DNA of 64,000 nt from assembly GCA_052380005.1 (NCBI GenBank), contig JBQTCJ010000007.1; one strand, given 5' to 3'. This DNA is from Salinarimonas sp052380005 (GTDB taxonomy: Bacteria; Pseudomonadota; Alphaproteobacteria; Rhizobiales; Beijerinckiaceae). The translations under genes and the position numbers were made by a program. Shown here piece by piece: positions 59,855 to 64,000 of this stretch (positions within the stretch are counted from its first letter, which is position 1; every line of letters begins with the position of its first letter). The notes under the pieces are model-generated. The model did not search any database. It was given only the letters and a program-made list of their open reading frames with translations, and had not been told where the DNA came from.

Positions 59855-62800
59855 ATGCCGGCTTACGAGCTCGATCACAGCGCCGCCATCAACGCGATCC
59901 GCAACGATCTGAAGGATCGCTACCGTACGCGTTTTACGATCTTAAAGGAGCTGATCCAGAATGCGGACGACGCGCAAGCCGGGAGGTTCACCCTGCATCT
60001 GCTCGCGCGCCTGGACGCCGAGGCCGAGAATGCTCTGCTGCGGGGGCCGGGGCTGCTCGTCGTCAACGACGGCGTCTTCGAGTCGAAGCACGCAAAAGGG
60101 ATCAAGCACCTCTCAGCGAGCAGCAAAACGCAGGACGCCCGCAGCGCCGGGAAGTTCGGCCTGGGGCAGAAGGCGGTGTTCCACCTCTGCGACGCGTTCG
60201 TGGTCGCGCCGTTCGGGCATGCGGGAGACTCCGCCCCGTTCGTGGTAAATCCGTTCCTCGGCATCGAGGCGGCGGCGGCGACCACCGAAGCCTGGGACGA
60301 CGTCGCGTCGGATCTGGCTCGGATAGAGCGCGCGACGCGGGCCCTCGGCTTTCCGGAGCGCGCCCTCGCACTGTGGCTGCCCCTGCGGCGCCGCGACCTG
60401 CGGCCCGGCGAGCGGCTGACCTTCGCCGAGCCGTGCTTCGACGCGCAGGAGGACCGGCAGCGCCTGATGGAGGATTTCCTCCGCGACCCGGGCGAGCTCG
60501 CGCTCATCCTCGCGGCGTCGCGCCATCTGGAGCGTCTCGAGATCGGCTGCGACGGCGCCCTGGCCCTGGCGCTCGACCGCGCCGGGGGGCGCCAGGCGGC
60601 GCTGGCAGAGGCGGACGGGCCCGATCTGAGCGCCCGCGAGAAGAGCCCAGATGTCCGCCGCGCGTTCTCGGGCGCGATCACGCGGACGTGGCGCGGCGCC
60701 GCCGTGGGCCTGCCCTTCGCCGGCCTGGAGCGTCTCGCCTACGCCGAGCCGAAATTGCGCGCCATCAAGTCGGGCGAGAGCTGGCCGAGCCGGCTGACCG
60801 CGGACGCAATGCCCGTACCCGAGAAGGCCGAGCCTCACGCCGCGACGATCCTCGTGCGCACGCCAGCGGATCGGCCGACGCTCGCGATCTCCTGGGGCGT
60901 CTTCCTGCCGATCGGCGAGACGGACGCGATCCCGCTCCCCGTCGAGGGGCCGGAGGCGAACACGGCCTATCGCCTGCTTCTGCACGGCTACTTCTTCGTC
61001 GACGCGGGACGTCGGGGCATCGACGGGTTCGAGGCGTCCGACGATGCGCCCGCGACCGTGCCGGTCATGTGGAACCGCGCCCTGCGGGATCGCCTCCTGC
61101 TCCCGCTCTTGCCGCGCGTCCTCCACGACGCGCTCGAGCAAGGGCTCGTTGGGCCGGCGGACCTGGCGCGGATCGTCGAGGCGCTCGTCTCGCACGCATG
61201 GGCCGAACGCCACGGGCGGGCCGTCTGCGCCGACGCCGTGCTGGCGGAGGTCTGGCGCGAGCCCGGCGGGCTCGCCTGGGACGTCCTCGCGCCCGACGCC
61301 CGCCTGCGTCCGCTGCCCGCGTCCCTGCTCGCCGGTCCCGATCTCGCGGCGCTGCTACCCGGCCTGGGAGCTTTCGTCGCCGACCGCGACATCGCTATCT
61401 GCGCCGCCGATCTACGGGGGCGAGCGCGGGCCCTCCTGCTTCCCGCGCCGGAATGGTCACCCGAGGAGCTGGCGGACCTCCTCGCGCTCGTGCCCCCCTC
61501 CGCGCTCAAGACGCCGCGGCTCGCCGGGGCGCTCGTGTCGCTGCTCGAGCTCGCGGGCGTCGCATCCGGAACGGACCCGGTCGGAGCGCGCCTGCGCGCG
61601 CTCGTGCGCCGCGCGATGGGCGAGGAGGGATCCTTCGCGCCTGCGGACGCGATGCGCATGATCGTTCGCCGCATTCCGTCCGGCTCCGTCGCCTACATCC
61701 CGGACCGGGCCGCGCATCGCGACATCCTCGCCGCCCTCGCGGCCGCCGCCGTCGACATCCTTGTGGCGCGTGAGGAGTGGCGCGCCGACGGCGCCGTGTC
61801 GCGCCTGGAGGACCGGGGTGCCCTCCTGCCGCTCCTGCAGGCCCTTGAGTCGTTCGTCGTCGACGAGCGCGACGCCGCCCGCGGGACGGACGCCATCGTC
61901 GCCGCCGGCCGACTGATCGAGGCGAGCGGACGCACGCTCGGCGCGCTCGCCAAAGATCCGGCATTTCGGGAGGTGCGCCTCGTTCCTGTGACGCGCCACG
62001 CCGACCAGCAGCGCGTCTCGTTGTCCCTCGCCGAACTCGACCGCGCTGCAGAGGTCGACTCAATCTACCTCGGCGTGCCTCCGACACAGACGAATGCGAA
62101 GCTGCTTCTCCCGGCGCTCCCGGGGCTCGAGCTCTACGTCGCCGCCGGCGCGCACGCCGACCTCCTGGCGACGCTGAGGAACCGCGATTGGCGCCTGACC
62201 ACGGACGCGATGGTCGCCTGCGTCGACAGGGCCCGGCGGTTCGGCGAGCCGCCGGCGCGACGCGCGCTCCTGAAGGCGATCGCCACGGACGGCGCGCTCG
62301 GCCCGGACCGCTGGGGCGCCGTGCGGCGGCTCGCCGCCGGCATTGCCGAGGCCGGCGACCCTCATGCACGCGTCCACGTCGTCGAACCCGCGCTCGCCCC
62401 GCTGCTCGAGCGGGTGATCGTGTCCTCGCAGAACGTGTTCGCCGCGCCCCGCGACGTGGTCGGCGCCATCGACGAGCAAGATCGCCCGGCAATCGGACTC
62501 GCGCCGATCGATCCCGAGACGCTGGAGCGCATTCTCCTCGAGGCGCTGGAGGCTGGGCGGCTCGCTCTCTCTCCCGAAGACGCGACGGCGCTGCTGGAGG
62601 CGCCGCTCTCGGACACCGTCCTCACCGTCCTTCCCCTACACGAGACGGAAGCGGGCCGCTTCGTCGCGCTCGACGAGACGGTCTGCCGCGCCACGTCGCG
62701 CCGCGTGCCCGATGCGCTGAGACCCGTTCTCAAGCGCGTGCGGCCCGCGGCGAGTGCGCGCGCCCGCGCTCAGCAAGAGCGTGTCGTGCCGCCGCACGAT

Positions 62801-64000
62801 GCGCGGGCGGAGCTGCGCGCGGCCCTCGTCGGCATCTCGAAAGGTCTCCTCGATGCCGACGCCTTGCGCGGCGTCGTCCTTGACGCGCTCTGTGATCTCG
62901 ACGAGCCGCTCGACGGCCGACTGCGCGAGCCTCTGCGTCGGCTCGCCTGGTTGCGGCTGGGCGAGCGGCTCGTGCCGCCGCAGGACGTGCTGCACCTACC
63001 TCCGGCGGTCGACGAGGCCTGCCGCCGCCTGCTCGGCCGGGACGACGAGGCGAGCTTCCACGCGGCTGCGAGCTTGCCGGCGCACATGCGTGAGCATCCC
63101 GGCTTCGCCCGGCTCCAGCGCGACGTGCTTCCGAGCGAGGCAGCTTCGGTCGGCGCGCTGGCGCTCCAGATCGAGGCGCTCGGCGTGATCGGCCTCCCCG
63201 TGGCGTGGGAGGCCACCACCGCGCGCGACCTCGGCACGCTCGCCGCGCACGGCGTCGACCTGCACCTGCCCGGCTGGCCGTTGGCGCGCGCGCTCATGGA
63301 CGGGCCGGAGGCGGTCGTCGACGGCCGAGCGGCGGTTCTGCAGAGCCTGCTTGCCGTCGAGACCTTTGAGGACCTCGACGCGGCCGCCGAGACCATGGCG
63401 GTGCTGACGCGCGCGGCGGCGCAGACGGGGCAGGCGGCCGAGGCGGCGCGGCGCTGTTATCGGCGTCTGTTCGACGCACTCGCCGGCCTGCCTGACGGGC
63501 AGCAACGGAGACTCTTCACGCACATCGATGTCCCGACCCGCGACGGATCCTGGCGCAGCGGCCGCGTCGTCGCCGCCAGAGGCCACGGGCTCGCGCCGTC
63601 CTGCATTCTGGACGAGGGCTTCGCCGGCGCGCTGGCCACGGCATCGGACGCGGCGGACCGGCCCGAGAGCGGCACCGACCGTGACCAGCCTGGGGTCGTC
63701 GATGCCCACGTCCACGGCAGCCTCGATCGGCGCTCGGCCGAGAGCTTCGCCAACTTTCTCGAGCGGCTGCGCGGACGCCTGCCACCGGAACTCGCGCTCA
63801 CGCTCCTCGCGCTCGCCGGACGCTCCGAGCCGATGCGCGAGGCGATGCGGGCCTGGACCGGGCAGTCGATCTCCGGCGTCGACGATCATGTCGGCCGCAT
63901 CGACACCGCCCTCGCGCCGGCGCTGTCGGGCTTTCGCCTCGATGAGGAGATCGCCGCGCGACGGATCGTGCTCGAGCCGGCGCTGGAGGCCGTCTCGCGC
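59855..64000 (+). CDS. Giant sacsin-like GHKL ATPase, 3' end outside window
   Basis: From the ATG at 59855 the frame stays open through 1382 codons to the window edge. The N-terminus is a GHKL (Hsp90-like) ATP-binding domain of sacsin type: RFTILKELIQNADDAQAGRF (26-45, with Glu32, Asn36 and Asp39 of the N-box), LVVNDGVFESKHAKGIKHLS (68-87, Asp72 and Gly73) and SAGKFGLGQKAVFHLCD (97-113, the glycine loop). The rest is Ala/Leu/Arg-rich and largely helical, without a recognised domain. Large sacsin-like ATPases recur in bacterial accessory and defence loci; the function here is unknown. The start has a weak ribosome site. Nearby AT-rich sequence (59700-59770) may hold its promoter. Confidence 0.85.
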   Translation, partial: MPAYELDHSAAINAIRNDLKDRYRTRFTILKELIQNADDAQAGRFTLHLLARLDAEAENALLRGPGLLVVNDGVFESKHAKGIKHLSASSKTQDARSAGKFGLGQKAVFHLCDAFVVAPFGHAGDSAPFVVNPFLGIEAAAATTEAWDDVASDLARIERATRALGFPERALALWLPLRRRDLRPGERLTFAEPCFDAQEDRQRLMEDFLRDPGELALILAASRHLERLEIGCDGALALALDRAGGRQAALAEADGPDLSAREKSPDVRRAFSGAITRTWRGAAVGLPFAGLERLAYAEPKLRAIKSGESWPSRLTADAMPVPEKAEPHAATILVRTPADRPTLAISWGVFLPIGETDAIPLPVEGPEANTAYRLLLHGYFFVDAGRRGIDGFEASDDAPATVPVMWNRALRDRLLLPLLPRVLHDALEQGLVGPADLARIVEALVSHAWAERHGRAVCADAVLAEVWREPGGLAWDVLAPDARLRPLPASLLAGPDLAALLPGLGAFVADRDIAICAADLRGRARALLLPAPEWSPEELADLLALVPPSALKTPRLAGALVSLLELAGVASGTDPVGARLRALVRRAMGEEGSFAPADAMRMIVRRIPSGSVAYIPDRAAHRDILAALAAAAVDILVAREEWRADGAVSRLEDRGALLPLLQALESFVVDERDAARGTDAIVAAGRLIEASGRTLGALAKDPAFREVRLVPVTRHADQQRVSLSLAELDRAAEVDSIYLGVPPTQTNAKLLLPALPGLELYVAAGAHADLLATLRNRDWRLTTDAMVACVDRARRFGEPPARRALLKAIATDGALGPDRWGAVRRLAAGIAEAGDPHARVHVVEPALAPLLERVIVSSQNVFAAPRDVVGAIDEQDRPAIGLAPIDPETLERILLEALEAGRLALSPEDATALLEAPLSDTVLTVLPLHETEAGRFVALDETVCRATSRRVPDALRPVLKRVRPAASARARAQQERVVPPHDARAELRAALVGISKGLLDADALRGVVLDALCDLDEPLDGRLREPLRRLAWLRLGERLVPPQDVLHLPPAVDEACRRLLGRDDEASFHAAASLPAHMREHPGFARLQRDVLPSEAASVGALALQIEALGVIGLPVAWEATTARDLGTLAAHGVDLHLPGWPLARALMDGPEAVVDGRAAVLQSLLAVETFEDLDAAAETMAVLTRAAAQTGQAAEAARRCYRRLFDALAGLPDGQQRRLFTHIDVPTRDGSWRSGRVVAARGHGLAPSCILDEGFAGALATASDAADRPESGTDRDQPGVVDAHVHGSLDRRSAESFANFLERLRGRLPPELALTLLALAGRSEPMREAMRAWTGQSISGVDDHVGRIDTALAPALSGFRLDEEIAARRIVLEPALEAVSR

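Noticed and set aside
59809..61773. Plus-strand frame of 654 codons with its own stop inside the sacsin-like gene
   Set aside because: It is the +1 frame of the sacsin-like gene. The frame from 59855 has the ATPase motifs and stays open to the window edge.

Overview
The window is GC-rich DNA from an alphaproteobacterium, most like a member of the Hyphomicrobiales (Rhizobiales). The evidence is the ddl-ftsQ-ftsA-ftsZ order, the metX-metW pair, small proteins and DUF families common in that order (DUF1489, DUF3618), and a sigma-EcfG-like promoter. This placement is inference from gene content only. No rRNA, tRNA or CRISPR array was seen.

Layout. 1-4.5 kb (minus): the end of the division/wall cluster (ddl, ftsQ, ftsA, ftsZ; ftsZ runs off the left edge), with rnhB divergent. 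5.4-11.4 kb: a lipoprotein, the methionine genes metW-metX with a good promoter, and a Trk potassium system (trkH, trkA). 11.6-14.3 kb: four small membrane/stress genes behind a sigma-EcfG-like promoter. 14.5-18.7 kb (plus): an overlapping YihY / NfeD-protease / slipin operon and a periplasmic Spy-like protein. 18.8-24.9 kb: rpsD with a near-consensus promoter, DUF1489, an AAC(6')-like acetyltransferase, a sirtuin, a thiolase, an EamA transporter and three short hypothetical genes. 25-35.4 kb: molybdenum-cofactor genes (mobB, moeA, mobA, fdhD, a MoeA/periplasmic-binding fusion and a partial MoeA), interleaved with mrp, a WD40-cytochrome c fusion and an FRG-domain gene pair. 35.5-37.3 kb: a VOC/DUF1428/GFA gene group. 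37.4-44.1 kb: a TRAP transporter operon with an Ldh2-type dehydrogenase and an SDR, facing a second SDR and a double-HTH GntR regulator. 44.1-45.7 kb: a metallophosphoesterase overlapping a phosphopantetheinyl transferase.

From about 45.7 kb to the right edge the character changes to an accessory island. It holds an 800-base gene-poor, less GC-rich stretch; a ClpP-like exported protein; McrC and an McrB with a domain inserted between its Walker motifs; an AddAB-like helicase-nuclease pair; a frameshifted recombinase-like gene; a fusion of a Cys-phosphatase, an ADP-ribosylglycohydrolase and a putative PD-(D/E)XK domain; and the first 1382 codons of a giant sacsin-like GHKL ATPase. The McrBC and AddAB-like genes point to a nucleic-acid defence locus. 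The fusion plus the sacsin-like ATPase is the best candidate for an undescribed system.

Three further groups deserve attention: the phosphoesterase/transferase pair, which recalls mycobacterial PptH/PptT; the WD40-cytochrome c gene joined to the MoeA/binding-protein fusion; and the FRG pair translationally coupled to fdhD.
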